From NCBI RefSeq assembly GCF_030936135.1, contig NC_082612.1:20159475-20223474 (forward strand): a DNA stretch of 64,000 nucleotides. The letters run 5' to 3'. A program made the translations under genes and the position numbers. Positions within the stretch are counted from its first letter, which is position 1, and each line of letters opens with the position of its first letter. Positions 1-12,076 of the stretch are shown in pieces. The notes under the pieces are model-generated. The model had not been told where the DNA came from. It ran no database searches and was given only the letters and a program-made list of their open reading frames with translations. Source of the DNA: Gavia stellata. Its lineage: Eukaryota; Chordata; Aves; Gaviiformes; Gaviidae.

Positions 1-2860
1 CTGTTTTGCATTAGAGAAATCCGTGCGCTAGCAGAACTACCCCTGCATCAGAAGAGCACCGGGACTGAGGAATTCACTGCCCTCCGCGTATTGTTGCTTT
101 TACTGGTTCCTCAGCCGGCAGCGCCCGTTTGCAAAGGCTCCGTTGTAGTTTGCTGCAGCTCCTCTTGGTTGTGTTATTACCATTTCCAAAACAACAGCAT
201 CCCATGAAAAGCAGGCTCTGCTGCTTTGGTTATCCTGCAAATGTTGTGTGGTGAAGAAGTATGTTTTCTGCAGGGAAATTACGTCTTAGCAAATGTCTCT
301 GCTCTGCATTTTGATTTAGGACTTTGGAGTTTACCTTCCCTTATCTGGGAAGAAAAATTCAGGTTTCTCCTTTCTATAAGGTCAAAGCGTTGGTTTTTTT
401 CACAGCATGGAAAACCTGGCAGGTCAGATCACTAAGACTCATAATAAACCCTTCTTTGTCACGTTTCATTTTAAGGCCAGATCGTTAGCTTTACTGAATT
501 TAGTGGTGCTGGTGAGCTGTGAATGAGGTGCCACTCAATCAGTTGAAAACCACGTCACTTCAGGTGAAATCACAGTACTGCTCCAGGCATGACTGACAGC
601 AGAATTTACCCTCGGTGAATAACGGGGCAATAATCCTCCACGTGATGTGAAAGAGAGGCTCACAGGTGAAGTGTCTTCATGCCAAAGTTTTCACGTAGTG
701 AAAGCAGCGCTGTTCCCCAAGCACGTATTGAGGCATTTGTTCCCCTGAACTCCAGGTAAGGAGGTTTCTCATTCCAGGGTGGATGTTTCAGTCAAAGGGA
801 GACAGAGGAAATGTAGTCGGGTGCTCGTTCGGATGTCAGATCTCACGTCTTCATCAAAGACTTCAGTCTGGGCTTCTTGCATCACACAGAAGGGTTTTAA
901 TTGGTGCCTGATAAGCTGTTTTCATATTTTATTTTATTTTCCTGGAGTGGGAGAGGCTTTGAACTTTGAAGGAGTTTCTGGACTGGAAAATATTTTTCTC
1001 CTCCAGCTCTACTTAAATCTTGGCCTTGAGCTGATGAGGTTTGCAAACCTTATCCACAGCCTGGTTCAGAAGTCAGTCAGATGAGTGGGAAATTATCTGT
1101 TATCTTTGGTGGAGCAAAGAACGGGGATTGTTTCCTTTGGAGAGCCTTGGCTCAGGTGGGTGAAGATAGAGTCCTGTGAGAAAGCTGAGGACATGCTCTC
1201 TTTTCACCACGGTTGGTGTTGCTGGAGAGCTGCAGATCTCCTGGAGCCCGGCATGTGAGGCACAACCTCCAAACAACAACAAAAAATATCAAACAAAGAA
1301 CTTGTAAGGCAAGAGGTGAATTTATTTTATACACAAGATGATCAAAACTAGCTGGTGTGTTATAGATGACAGCTATGTTCATGGAAACTTTCTTCCTTCC
1401 AAAAATACTGCTAATATTAACATTTTTCCAATCCTCTGTGCATTTTAATTGAAAATTGGTTGGTTGGTTTTGTCAAACCAAATTGACAGTTCTTCCTATC
1501 TGAAAAACTTACAGCAAATGGAAGGTTTTAATAACTGTTTAATAAATCCAAACTCTGTTCTTCCTCATCCCTTCCAGAAAACTCAACAAAAGCAGGGGTC
1601 TGTTGTAAACCTGCCATACGGGCACAAATAAGATGAGTCTTACTTTGTGTTTCTTTTCTCTTCGCGCCCTTCAAAATCCTGTCACCTCAGCCTACCGCTC
1701 CGGTTCCGTGTCGGAGTTTGCTTTGATGATGATAGCCCGGGGTCACTGTGGGCTGTAGTAAATCTGGGCTCCAGGGAGGTGGAGGGGCTCAACGGGGAAG
1801 ACGGGGCCTTGTTTCCTCTCGAGCTGGGGACGCGCTGTGCTGGCTCCCAAGCTGCACTGTCTTGTTGCTCTCTGCTTCTGAGTGCCGTTAGCCTGTTCTC
1901 CATTTAGAGTCAATTATTTCCTATGTTGCTTTTGGCTTTGCCTCCCCGCTTCTTGCTGAGCTGCTCCCTTTCTCCACTTGGAGAGAATCCAAGGAGTGCC
2001 TTGGATTAATTCCCCCAGCATGATTTTTCTCTTTGTTTCTCCCGCCATGGTTTCTGCTCTTCACTTCTGTGCTCCCTGCATCCTCTGCTCTCTCTTCCCT
2101 GCTTTGCCTGGGCATGTGGCTTTAGCTGTACTATAAAGCTTTCCCGTTTGTTCTCCGACTGTTTGGCTTCATCCCCGTTTTACACTGCACACTGATTTTG
2201 TCCAACATAGGGAGGAGTGGCAGGGCTTGTGCCAGTCAGTGGGCTGGGAAAGCAGCAGAAATCCTGGCCCTCAGGCCAAGATGCATCTTTCTCCTCGCCC
2301 TTGGCGGGGTGCCCGTGGTGTCTTGGCGGCTGCTTTGGGTCTGTCGTCGCTGCTGGAGCTCGCGCAGCAGCAGTGGTATAGAACGGAGCTGCTTCTGCCC
2401 TGTGCTGTAGGTTCCCTTCTGATCTGAGCACGGGGGAAGTCTTTGCCGGCTCTCAGCAGTGAAGGTGTTTCCGCACAGCTCCGCCGATGCCACGCCAAGC
2501 CCTGGGCTTTTCTAGTCCCGGAGCCGGACCGTAGGCGCAGGGTGTGCAGCCAACTCTGTGCTTCCCCGGGTTTAAAGTGCTCAAATTGGGAGGTTTGCTT
2601 TGGGACTGGATCTCTACTGTTTAGCTCCAGTGTTACCTGCTGCTTTGGGGTTTCAGGTTCTCTTGGCATCTTGAATTGCACTTGGGAGAATTACGTCGTG
2701 ATTGTGGATGTCTGAAATGTTCCCTGCTGCCCCGGTTATGGGGCTGGCCCAGTTTATGCCAGGGGTTTCTGGCAGAGCCATGTCTCCAGAGATCCAACCC
2801 CATTTCACCCCAGCTGTCAATCCCACCACGCTAATGGTGGGTCCTTTTCTTTCCCCGCAG
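1..2860 (+). other. SCD5: SCD5 intron (partial), no exon seen
   Basis: This is intron sequence upstream of the penultimate SCD5 coding exon. It ends in a pyrimidine-rich tract and CAG acceptor at 2841-2860. I looked for an earlier desaturase exon in all frames and saw none, so the first part of the gene lies left of the window. The short open frames here have no recognisable domains. Confidence 0.75.
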
Positions 2861-3093
2861 GTATTACAAGAGTTCGGTTGTGCTGATGTGCTTTGTGATC
2901 CCAACCTTTGTGCCGTGGTACCTCTGGGGCGAGAGTTTGTGGAACGCCTACTTCCTTGCCTCCATCCTCCGGTACACCATCTCCCTCAACGTCACCTGGC
3001 TGGTCAACAGCGCCGCTCACATGTACGGCAACCGCCCTTACGACAAGTACATCAACCCCAGGCAGAACACCTTTGTCACTCTGGGAGCCATTG
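2861..3093 (+). CDS. SCD5: SCD5 penultimate coding exon (233 nt)
   Basis: Acceptor CCCCGCAG precedes 2861 and donor GTAAGTG starts at 3094. The 233-nt length is the usual size of this exon in vertebrate SCD genes. It encodes the third and fourth membrane segments and the conserved PRQN region. Confidence 0.94.
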
Positions 3094-3834
3094 GTAAGTG
3101 CTGGGTAGAGCTTTGCAAACTCAGAGCGACATCCCATCCTTTTGCACCCTGGTCGGGGCTTTGGGCACCTGCAACTGGACACCACTTGGAGCCAGGGCTT
3201 GGAGGAGGCTGGAGCTTGCGCATCCTAGTGGAAGGCTCCCGTGTTCTGCTGGTGGTGCCCACGTTGAAATAATGCTACGTGGTCTCTGGGCAGAGATGTG
3301 TTCGCAGTAGCAATCCTCTCTTCTCAGCAGTCGGCTGGGGACAGCGCAGCAGAAGTAAGCGACTCTGCTTCTTACTTGGTTGTGCATCGCCCCTCTTGAA
3401 GGAAGCAGGTTTTCTTCCCTGAGCGTAAGGGCTGGGACGTTCCCCTTCCTACCGGGGAGGAAAGCCCTGAAATGGAGTCCGTTACGGGTCTGCCCCAAAG
3501 GTCACCCATAGCCGGGGGTGGAGCACAACCTGCATTGGGTTCAGGACTTGGGAAACGGGCGTTGGGATGTCCCACTCGAGCGTGTTCCTAAGTTCATAAA
3601 CGGGCCGGCCACGTGGTCTTTAAACTCCCTCTCTGTTTTTCAGGTGAGGGTTTCCACAACTACCACCACACCTTCCCGTTCGACTACTCAGCCAGTGAGC
3701 TGGGCCTGAAGTTCAACCCCACCACCTGGTTCATTGACTTCATGTTTTGGTTGGGGTTGGTCACTGACCGCAAGCAGGCTCCGAAGGAGATGATCCAGGC
3801 TCGCAAGGAAAGGACTGGAGATGGCAGCGCTTGA
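2861..3834 (+). CDS. SCD5: Stearoyl-CoA desaturase 5, C-terminal two exons (join 2861-3093, 3644-3834)
   Basis: SCD5 is an endoplasmic-reticulum membrane delta-9 desaturase that makes monounsaturated acyl-CoA using a di-iron centre. About 140 C-terminal residues are visible. The first exon encodes a hydrophobic stretch (VVLMCFVIPTFVPWYLWG, then WNAYFLASILRYTISLNVTW), which would be the third and fourth membrane segments, followed by NSAAHMYGNRPYD. The second exon encodes the third histidine box, HNYHH within GEGFHNYHHTFPFDY, which supplies iron ligands. Splice phases match: the codon for Gly is split G/GT across the intron. The protein ends in the motif TGDGSA, as in vertebrate SCD5 rather than SCD1. 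The downstream neighbours TMEM150C, ENOPH1, HNRNPDL and HNRNPD are also those of SCD5. The N-terminal part and the first two histidine boxes are outside the window. Confidence 0.93.
3644..3834 (+). CDS. SCD5: SCD5 last coding exon, histidine box and stop
   Basis: Acceptor TTTTTCAG ends at 3643. The exon encodes the HNYHH iron-binding box, then a WFIDFMFWLGLVTDRK segment and a short basic tail. The stop codon TGA is at 3832-3834. Confidence 0.94.
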
Positions 3835-3872
3835 GAAGTAACGCTCCGCGCTGCCAGCGCTGTCGTACACGT

Positions 3873-3895
3873 GGGTGGGTGGCTGGGTGGGTGGG
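3873..3895 (+). promoter_or_regulatory. G-quadruplex-type motif in SCD5 3' UTR
   Basis: Five GGG runs (3873-3875, 3877-3879, 3885-3887, 3889-3891, 3893-3895) are separated mostly by a single T. This meets the usual G3N1-7 quadruplex pattern and would be present in the mRNA sense strand 39 nt after the stop codon. Folding is inferred from pattern only. Confidence 0.6.
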
Positions 3896-4615
3896 TGTGT
3901 GCGCACCCCCGTGCCTGAGGTGGGTTTATTTTCCTCTGGGTAAAATCAGTTTTTTCAGATCGGTTGGGCCAAATTAATTCCCCAGGAACAGATTCAGCCC
4001 CAGCTTTTTTTCCTTATTAGCTGTCTTATGTCCAAACTTCAGACTATTAAGTATAAAAATGTTATCTATTATTTAATATTCTAGTTAAACAGGAGAGAGA
4101 TTTGATTTTAGTCACTGTAGTTCATGTCTGAAATACATTGTAATTTGCTTGTTCGTGGTAAACGTTGGCAGGTTGGAGGAACTAACTACCCTTTCCAAGT
4201 GCAGTTAGGGGAGATTTTTGTTTCTGCTATTAATCAGATATGCTTTTGAGACACATCTCTCGGAGGCGATGGGGCAGGGCCCAATGTGCTGTTTCAGTTA
4301 CAGACTAATGGAAAGGACAGTAACAGCACCGATGGAAAAACAGCATGTCCAAGGGAAAAAAATTGGCCTAAATTTAGTTTTAGTTAGCCTTTAGCTTGAA
4401 AACCTGCTTTCTTCTTTTCGTTAGCCCTGTTAGCCACCCGGTGCGCTGCTGTCTTTGCTAAATATGAAAACCATTTATCGCTGAGCAGGCTTTTGTGTTG
4501 AAGATTAGTCTCTCTACGGGCCAAAATACCAACTGATGCTATGTTGGGATAATTCCTTTGTTGTCGCATATACATTGTAATTTGTAAAGGTAAAGCTCAA
4601 CCATGTCTTAAGCCA

Positions 4616-4621
4616 AATAAA
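4616..4621 (+). terminator. SCD5: SCD5 proximal poly(A) signal candidate
   Basis: Canonical AATAAA, 782 nt past the stop codon. Use of this site is not provable from sequence. Confidence 0.45.
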
Positions 4622-5355
4622 GCTTCGGTTTCAATGTTTGGAGACCTAAGTTATATTCTAATTGGTCATGGCCATTGATGCATGCATATTTTAGCTCCTT
4701 TTGCACAAGAGGCCTCTTAATTTCTTTTTCTGCCTTTGACTAGCGGGTCTTGGAAAACCGACCGTTATCTAAGTCAGAGTGTCTACTGATATTTCAGCTG
4801 CATGCAACATCCATTGGTTTCTGAGCAAAATATAAAGACAGTTAACGTAGCTTCTGAATTTTAACAGTTGCCTTGTTTAAAAATAAAAAACAGAAAAAAA
4901 AAAAAAGAAAAAAGATTTAAAAAAAAAAAAAAGGCATGTGGACTTAATGGGGACATGTAGCCCTTTGTGTTAGATGTTAGCCAGTGCAGGAGAGAGGCTT
5001 TGTACTGTCGGCACTGGAGCACTTTTGAAGATACAGGGCATGATTTTCATTTATGAAGAAGGTCACCGCCTTGCCCCTGGGAGAGGGAGTGCGGATTTCC
5101 CAGCTGTGCAGCCCCACGCCCTGGGCAAGGCAGGGATCTCGAGATAACTGAGGCTCAGGCCCAGATATTTTCAGGAAAGATGTTAGAACTGGAAAAAAAA
5201 AAAAATACTAAAATGGTTTCTTTTTTGTTCTGTTTCTGGTTTTTTCAAATGATGCCATATGATATAAAAGTTGTCTTTATTCTGTATTTCATCCAGCAGG
5301 TGTTTTAACAGTGTTACTTTGCCATTAATGATGTGTAAACTCTTGAGTGATTTAC

Positions 5356-5361
5356 AATAAA
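5356..5361 (+). terminator. SCD5: SCD5 distal poly(A) signal
   Basis: Canonical AATAAA followed within about 30-40 nt by a T/G-rich element (TGTGTTTTATTTTG). It is the last such signal in an AT-rich stretch before composition changes, so I take it as the main 3' end. Confidence 0.65.
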
Positions 5362-8300
5362 CAGTTACGAGTTAGACTGGCCGCTGTGTTTTATTTTGAA
5401 ACGTCTCCCAAAGCGCTTTGTGCATCACACATCCGAATTCCAGCGGTGTGGCGCTTGGCATTCCCAGCTCTTCACGCGGTGCAGCGTTTCCGAAATACCT
5501 ACCCCCTCAGCATTGGTGGTTTCTTCGTCAGTGGAAGAGGAGTGTTGTCAAACGGAAGGGCACCAAGAGATTTGATTACTTTGGGCTTAGTGGACAAGCT
5601 GATAGAGGGGGGGGGAAAGAAAATTCAAGCTGACTTAAGCTTGCAAGCAGACCGTGGCAAGTTCCTGCAGGTGAAAATCCCACTTTACTAGCAAAATATC
5701 AGCCCAATGTGACTGCAGGACAATGCTTTGGCCAAAAATAGTAAGTATTTTATTTAGATTTTGCTGTAAGTTCTCCTTGTTTCTGCTGAGATGTGCTTGA
5801 AGACCTGGGTGTGCCACAAGTCATGTCCTGGTGTGCATTCATCCGCAGTCGGGGCCGTTTGACAGATGGGGATTACAGGCACACGAGTAGGAGACGTCTC
5901 CCCACCACCCACCACAGTGCCTGCAGGAGGAGGTGGAAACCGGCCCCCGAGTCGGAAGGTTTCCGACCTGCTCATTAAAAAGATAACACCGTTGCGTCCT
6001 TCTTCGCGTGGTCGACGGGCAGTTGGAGAGCAGCAAAAATCATTGGGAACACGCCTTCAAAATGATGTGGGCCGTGGGTTTGGGCTTGATGTTTGAGTGT
6101 AGGAGAGAAGCCGGGAAGATGCGCAAATGCCTCATCTTACTGGTGCTCCCATCATTTCGTGGATGTGATTTCCTGGCTGGAGAACGGCAGTGAATGCGCT
6201 TTGCAGCGCTCAGAGACGCGTCTTCCTGTTGATCTTTGTCGTACTTTAGATCCTTTTTTTTTTTTTTTCCCTTTTGTATTCCTGTTACTTGGACTTCCTT
6301 AAGCTGATTCCTGTCAAGTACACAGTACAAGAAGAATAACTGGCCCTGCAAAGAGGTACATGCTGTCCTGAACCTCTCTGGACTACCTGAAATTACAACA
6401 AGGTAATATGTTTTATTTTTTTTCCCCTGCGTGTATAAGACTTCAGCAGCAACAGCAATTCCGGTAGGATTCAGGGATCTGAGATTTTGAAACCATTGGC
6501 AAGTTACCTATGGTTTTGAAAAACTGAAAGTAAGTAAGGAAACGTCATTCAGAAAAGGAAAAGCCCCATCAAATGTCTTGTCATGGAGCTTGTACTACCT
6601 GAATGCCTGTTTCTGTAGATGAACTTCTCCATGTGGTGGAGTCGATCAAAAAGCGCCAGTTAGCCTTTGCAGGAAAACTAGATTTTTTTTTTTTTGAAGA
6701 GAATGCCTTGAATTTTGGTAAAACAAGGAGTACTTCCATGCATTTCCTCTTTTGCTTATTTGTTTTGATCTTTTTGTGTGTTTGTTTTGAATTTTTTTGC
6801 TTGCTTGTTCTGAATTTCTTGCTTGTTTGTTCCGATGTTGTTTTGGAGATCATTTTGGCCACGTTCTCTAGCGTGGTCTCCCCTTCCCCAAGAAGATGTA
6901 GGGTCCCTGGAAGGCGGGAAGGGCCCCAGCCACTGGATCCACCCGCAGCCGCGTGCGGTGACGCAGCGAAGTCGTGGAGCCACGGTACAGCGGGTACCGA
7001 GGCATGAGCCATGCTCCTTTCTGTGGACTTTGGCACCTCTCCTGCCAAGCTGGTGGTCGAGGTCCCTGTTACCGCCTTCTGAGCAGCGCGGCAGCGCTGA
7101 GGGACGGCCGGTCGATGCGGGGGCTGGCTGTAGGCTGGGCTAAACCAAGAGTACGGTGACTCAAACTTGTCTAAGACCGGATGGTTTGACAGTGCCTGAT
7201 CTTCTGTTGTCTCTAACTCTGTCCTCGGCATGTTGAACCATCTGGAATAACACCACGTAGGACTGAAAACAAGAGCTATTTGTACGCTGTCCCACGCAGT
7301 GTTGCGCTGAGTGTTTCCAGGCTCTCGGCTTTGGCACGCAGCAGGCGCTGGATCGGTTTTACTTTTTTTTTTTCTTTCCCAGAACCGGCGGGGCTCTTAG
7401 GAAACGCCGTGGTGGCTCAGGAGTTGTGTGCTCCTTCCACGGCAGAAAACCCCCGAGTGGGTCACCCGCTTTCTGTCGTGGGGTGGCTCAAGGCAACACT
7501 CCACCTGCCCTGGGACTTGGCACAAGCACTAAAGGAGGATTTCGGCTGTGACTTACAGCCTGTACTCGGCTATGCAAATATTGTCACGGCTGTGTACAAA
7601 CACGGCTGTCAGGGTGTGGCGTGAGGCCAGGGTTGCGATAGCTGACTCCAGAGGAGCTTCCAGGCTCCGTCTAACCCCGTCTCTGCCACGGCCAGGCGCA
7701 CGGGCTGGGCTGCGCGCGGGTAATCTCCCAGTGTGGGAGACAAGCATGAGCAAAACCTGCTGGTGCTGGACTTAACGCCTGGAGAAAGGGGCTGCGGTGA
7801 GAGGGTGAGTGCTGGCACTGAAGAAACGCGTCAGGGTTCGCAGTCTCTGAAAAGCAGCCGAGCGGAGCAGACGCCTGCCGGGCCATCTCCCGCCCGGCAG
7901 CCCCGCCACCGCATGCGGGCGAGCTGGCGGCAGTCCTGCTCCGCGCCATCGGGCCAGGTGCTGTGCCAGGGTCCGGCGCGGCAGCACCAAAACTTCACCT
8001 AGCCCTTCGGCACTTGGATGCAGAGCTTTAGCGCGGGGGGCCTGGGGTGGGAAAAGGGTGCGTGGCCCACCCTGGGCCGGTGGCCGTATCCCTGAGCCAG
8101 TTTAAAAATACCTGGTGAAAGTGGGGGATTGCTGGGGGGATGCAGGGATGCAGAGGCGGCTGCTTGGGGCGTGGGAGGCGGCTTTTTGCCCACTCCCTCC
8201 GCTTCTGCTCTTCCCTCGTAACGCCGGGTGATGTCTGCAACCCTATTTCCCTCCGCAGCTTGCAAGTGCAAGGCGACTGCTGTCCTCTGGCCGGCGTCGC

Positions 8301-9429
8301 TGAATTTTCGGGCCCGGAAATCGGCAGCCAGTACATGGCTTTCTGGAAATAAGCCCAGCAGATGGGAAACGCAGCCTGACTTCAGGTATCGCATCCAGCT
8401 CTTGGGGTGGGAGGCTCCTAGGAAAGAAAAAGGTCTTCTGGAAGGTCTCCCGTGTCCACGTGAGCCTGGGAGTCCATGCCAGGCTAGAAACGTGGTGATG
8501 GACCTACGGGCTCTGGTCAGCCGATGTTTGGGGTAGTTGCAGCTGGGAGGGCTCTCAGTTTGGAGGGATTTTTAAGGGTTGATGACGTATCAGCTCACAG
8601 ACTGTGGCCCCAAAGGCATGGCCAGGCTGGACTTGTATTACCTCGATATTTTGGACTGTTTTGTCGCTGTACCCTTATGTAGAAAGGGTGTCTCAGGGAG
8701 TTATGGGGCTCCTTTTTACCACCTTCTGGGGTGCTTCTGGGAATCAAGGTGCAATTTCCCTTAAGAACTTCTTTTAAAAGAAGAATGAAAAGAAAAACCA
8801 AAAGCAGAGCCCAGCGGGAAAGGCGATATTTGCTAACACGGGCCCCGGCTCCCGCAATGGCTCTGGCTCAGCGGCGCCCAGCTGGGGAACCGAAACCTCC
8901 GGCATCCCGGGGCGCACACCCAGCAACGCCAGCCCCACTAGACAGGGGGGAATAGGGGGGAAAAAAACCCCAAACCCCCTGAAACCTAGCAAAGCGCTGT
9001 GTTTGTGGAGGAGCCAGGGGTGCCCCTGCATGGGCAGAGCTGCCCACAGGATGGTTTGGAGGCTTTCGCTGTTTAAATCAACCCTCACACATAGAGCGCA
9101 TTGCGTTCACCGAGTACATCCTCCCGCTGTCCCGCTTCCCGGAGAGTTAAACCCTAATTTAGGCTGTTTCTGAGAAAATGATAGCAGAATTCCCACCCTG
9201 ATTTTGTGAATCTGCAGCCAGCTGACCCTGGCAGGCCTGTCCAGCCGCTCTGCGCCCCGGCTGCCACCCTACCCATCCCCTCCTGCTGGCTTTGGTACCG
9301 CCGACGCGAGCCCCAGGAAGGGGAACGGTTTGCAGCCTCGCGCCATGAGCTGCGCCGCTGCTCCACTGCTTCCTGCGCCAGCCATGGCCCAGCCGGGGTG
9401 AAAGCCAAAAGGGCAGGGAGCAAAAGTAG

Positions 9430-9912
9430 GGCTCCAGAGCAGGTAAAGGATATTGAGGTGCTGGAGCGTGTCCAGAGAAGGGCGACGGAGCTGGTGAGGG
9501 GTCTGGAGCACAAGTCTGATGAGGAGCGGCTGAGGGAGCTGGGGTTGTTCAGTCTGGAGAAGAGGAGGCTGAGGGGAGACCTCATCGCTCTCTACAGCTC
9601 CCTGAAAGGGGGTTGTGGGGAGGTGGGTGTTGGTCTCTTCTCCCAAGTGACAAGCGACAGGACAAGAGGAAACGGCCTCCAGTTGCGCCAGGGGATGTTC
9701 AGGCTGGATATTAGGAAAAATGTCTTTCCTGAGAGAGTGGTGAAGCATTGGAAGAGGCTGCCCAGGGAGGTGGTGGAGTCCCCATCCCTGGAGGTGTTCA
9801 AGGAACGTGTGGACGTGGCACTGCGGGACATGGTTTAATGGGCATGGTGGGGTTGGGTTGGGGGTTGGACTTGATGGTCTTACAGGTCTTTTCCAACCTT
9901 CATGATTCTGCG
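9430..9912 (+). mobile_element. CR1 LINE 3' fragment
   Basis: The + strand encodes the characteristic CR1 ORF2 C-terminal stretch: an [11 protein letters not shown] motif, [36 protein letters not shown] and PSLEVFKE, followed by a stop and a short 3' UTR with GGTCTTTTCCAACCTTCATG. It is heavily 5' truncated, as most CR1 copies are. It lies intergenic and in the same orientation as the flanking genes. The C-terminal frame is still open, but without endonuclease or reverse transcriptase it cannot move by itself. Confidence 0.92.
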
Positions 9913-11975
9913 AAAGGTGGGGCCCTGCCCCACACCAGCTGCATCTGTAAAGATAAATCCACTACTCAAGAGAAGCAGATGAGCAGCAAAGCCTGCAAGC
10001 AGGACAAAAAAAAAAAACACCCAAAACCCCCTTTCATGGGCCTTGGAAGATGCCCAGGAGAAAAGGTCCGGTGAGCGGCACAGATAAAAACTGTAGGTGA
10101 AACGGTGCCTACCATCTCTGCATGGTAATGCCTAACCTCGGTATTAGCTGAGGGGTACTACATTTTCCCAGCTGACATAATTCCATTACCGTTTATAGCA
10201 TAATAATAGGAAATTATTATTTTATAAAATCTCATATTCTTAGGAAAAAAAAAAAACAACCTTGACTTTTTTACAGAGTTTTCTCTGCTTCATATAGGAC
10301 TGTCCTCCTGCCAGGTGAGGACACGCACCCATTGGGGCCAGGGCACGCCAGCCTGCAGCTCTCGTCTGCACACACCGGCACTTCAAGGTTTCCCCCCCGG
10401 CGTTCGGACCCTGACCGTCTCGTGGGCAAGTCCTGTTTATCCCACATCACAGCGGTAATTTTTTTGACTTCTCTTTGTATGGAAAAAATTTCGAAATTTT
10501 GTATCCTTTTTCTCCATTTCCCTTCCTACCATTTAAATGATGTCACATTCTTGCAGCGAAATGGGGTGGGTCACTTCAATTTGCTGCTCCAGTCCCAAAT
10601 CCAGGTGAATTTTTCTCAGTCGGGATCATCTGGGCAAGCTGGGAAGAGGGAGCGCTTCATCTTGGAGGGCTGGGATCTGGGGATATTTCTTGGGGTAAGG
10701 GAGAGCACTTTGCAGGTGACTGCCTCTCCGGCAAATCCGAGCACGCTTCTTAATGCCAAGCCAAGGGTGCGCGTGCTCAGATGGCGTCTGTTTAGCAGCG
10801 GGGCATCTGGAGAAATGAAGTCTATCACAATATTTAAAAAGCTGGATAAAGGAACAGATGGCTTTGATGAGAAATGATCTGGCTAATGAAATGAGGGTTA
10901 ACACTTAAACTGAGAAGCGGTTGTTAGGCACTGTATTTAGCCCATGCACCAGGGTAGGGAGCAGCTCCGACGGCTGCTGCCGAGCGATCCCTGGCCCCTT
11001 TTCCCCGCCGCTCCCGTTTCTGGGTGGGCGACGTTTCTTGCCAGGCCTCGCTCCGCCTTTGATGCAGAAAGGAGCAGGACAGGAAAACCAGGTGGTAAAT
11101 CTATTTTCAGAAGACATCTATTTCCCAGGAATGAAAGCAAACTCAAAGCAATTCCTTTTCCCATTTTCCTCATCTCTGTGTAGCTTTTTACCTCCAAAAA
11201 ACAGCCCAGTAAAACCGTAGCCGGTCTTCAGCGGTAATACCACTCTGGGGAGGACTGCAATTAGAGGGGAACGAGGTTGCTTTGTTTCTTCCTGAGCTGC
11301 GAGCGAGGTCTGCAAGGGCAGGGGTTAGCTCTGCGGCAGTCCTCTCTTTTACATGAAAAATAAAACACCACCGAGGCCTGATCCTGCTACCTGATATCAG
11401 GACACGGTGGGGGGGGCTCAGCCTTCCCACTTCTCTGTCGCTGGAAGAAAGCGGATGTGGAGATGGTACGCAGTTCGGTCCCTGCAAAGAGCACTGACGC
11501 AGTGAAATTTAGACAGGGGACATGCACGTCCTGTGAGGCATCAGGAGGAGGAAATATTAATTAACAGGCAGCACAGCAAAGCCATAATTTGGCACATTTG
11601 CTTGCGCGGGAGCAGGTCAAAGCCCCAATTCCAGGCCAGGCGAATTGCCAGGCGGATCCCCAGTGGGTCTCAGACTCAGCAGGAAACCCCGGTGAGGACT
11701 GGGGCAGGAAAAGTCACGCACTGCTCACAGCGTCCCGGGAGCGTTGTCACGGCTGCGCACCAGCGTCATTGCAATTGTGTCTTCGAAGAGCTGGGCTGAG
11801 CAGGGAGGGACGTCAGCGTCACCCACTCCTGGGAAAGCCAGGCGTAACCCCAAACGAGCTGGGGGAGCATCCGTGTGGCTGCTCCGTCTTTGCCAAGGTA
11901 GCGTTGGTGGAGAGGTGGGAGGAAAGGCTCTTTCCACAGGTCAAGGTGAGCCTGCAGCAGGCTTTGGGATGCGCA

Positions 11976-12076
11976 GCGTTGCTGCGAGGGATGCGTTGCT
12001 GCGAGGGATGCGTTGCTGCGAGGGATGCGTTGCTGCAAGGGATGCGTTGCTGCGAGGGATGCGTTGCTGCAGGATG
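11976..12076. repeat. 17-bp minisatellite, 6 copies
   Basis: Unit GCGTTGCTGCGAGGGAT is repeated six times, starting at 11976, 11993, 12010, 12027, 12044 and 12061. Copy 4 has an A for G, and the last copy is shortened. The array is intergenic. Confidence 0.9.

Larger units (their letters stand above)
3835..5385 (+). other. SCD5: SCD5 3' UTR
   Basis: The untranslated region runs from the stop codon to about 20-25 nt past the distal AATAAA at 5356-5361. It is AT-rich, with A-runs at about 4890-4932 and 5192-5205 and a G-run cluster just after the stop codon. A proximal AATAAA at 4616-4621 could give a shorter UTR. The end is inferred from the hexamer and the following T-rich stretch, not from transcript data. 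Confidence 0.7.

Noticed and set aside
6581-7231. 216-codon open frame on the minus strand
   Set aside because: Low-complexity Lys/Gln/Thr part comes from the T/G-rich patch; no domain, no CpG promoter, no plausible splice partners.
9206-9838. 210-codon open frame as a possible gene
   Set aside because: Its C-terminal two thirds is CR1 ORF2; the N-terminal part is chance sequence.
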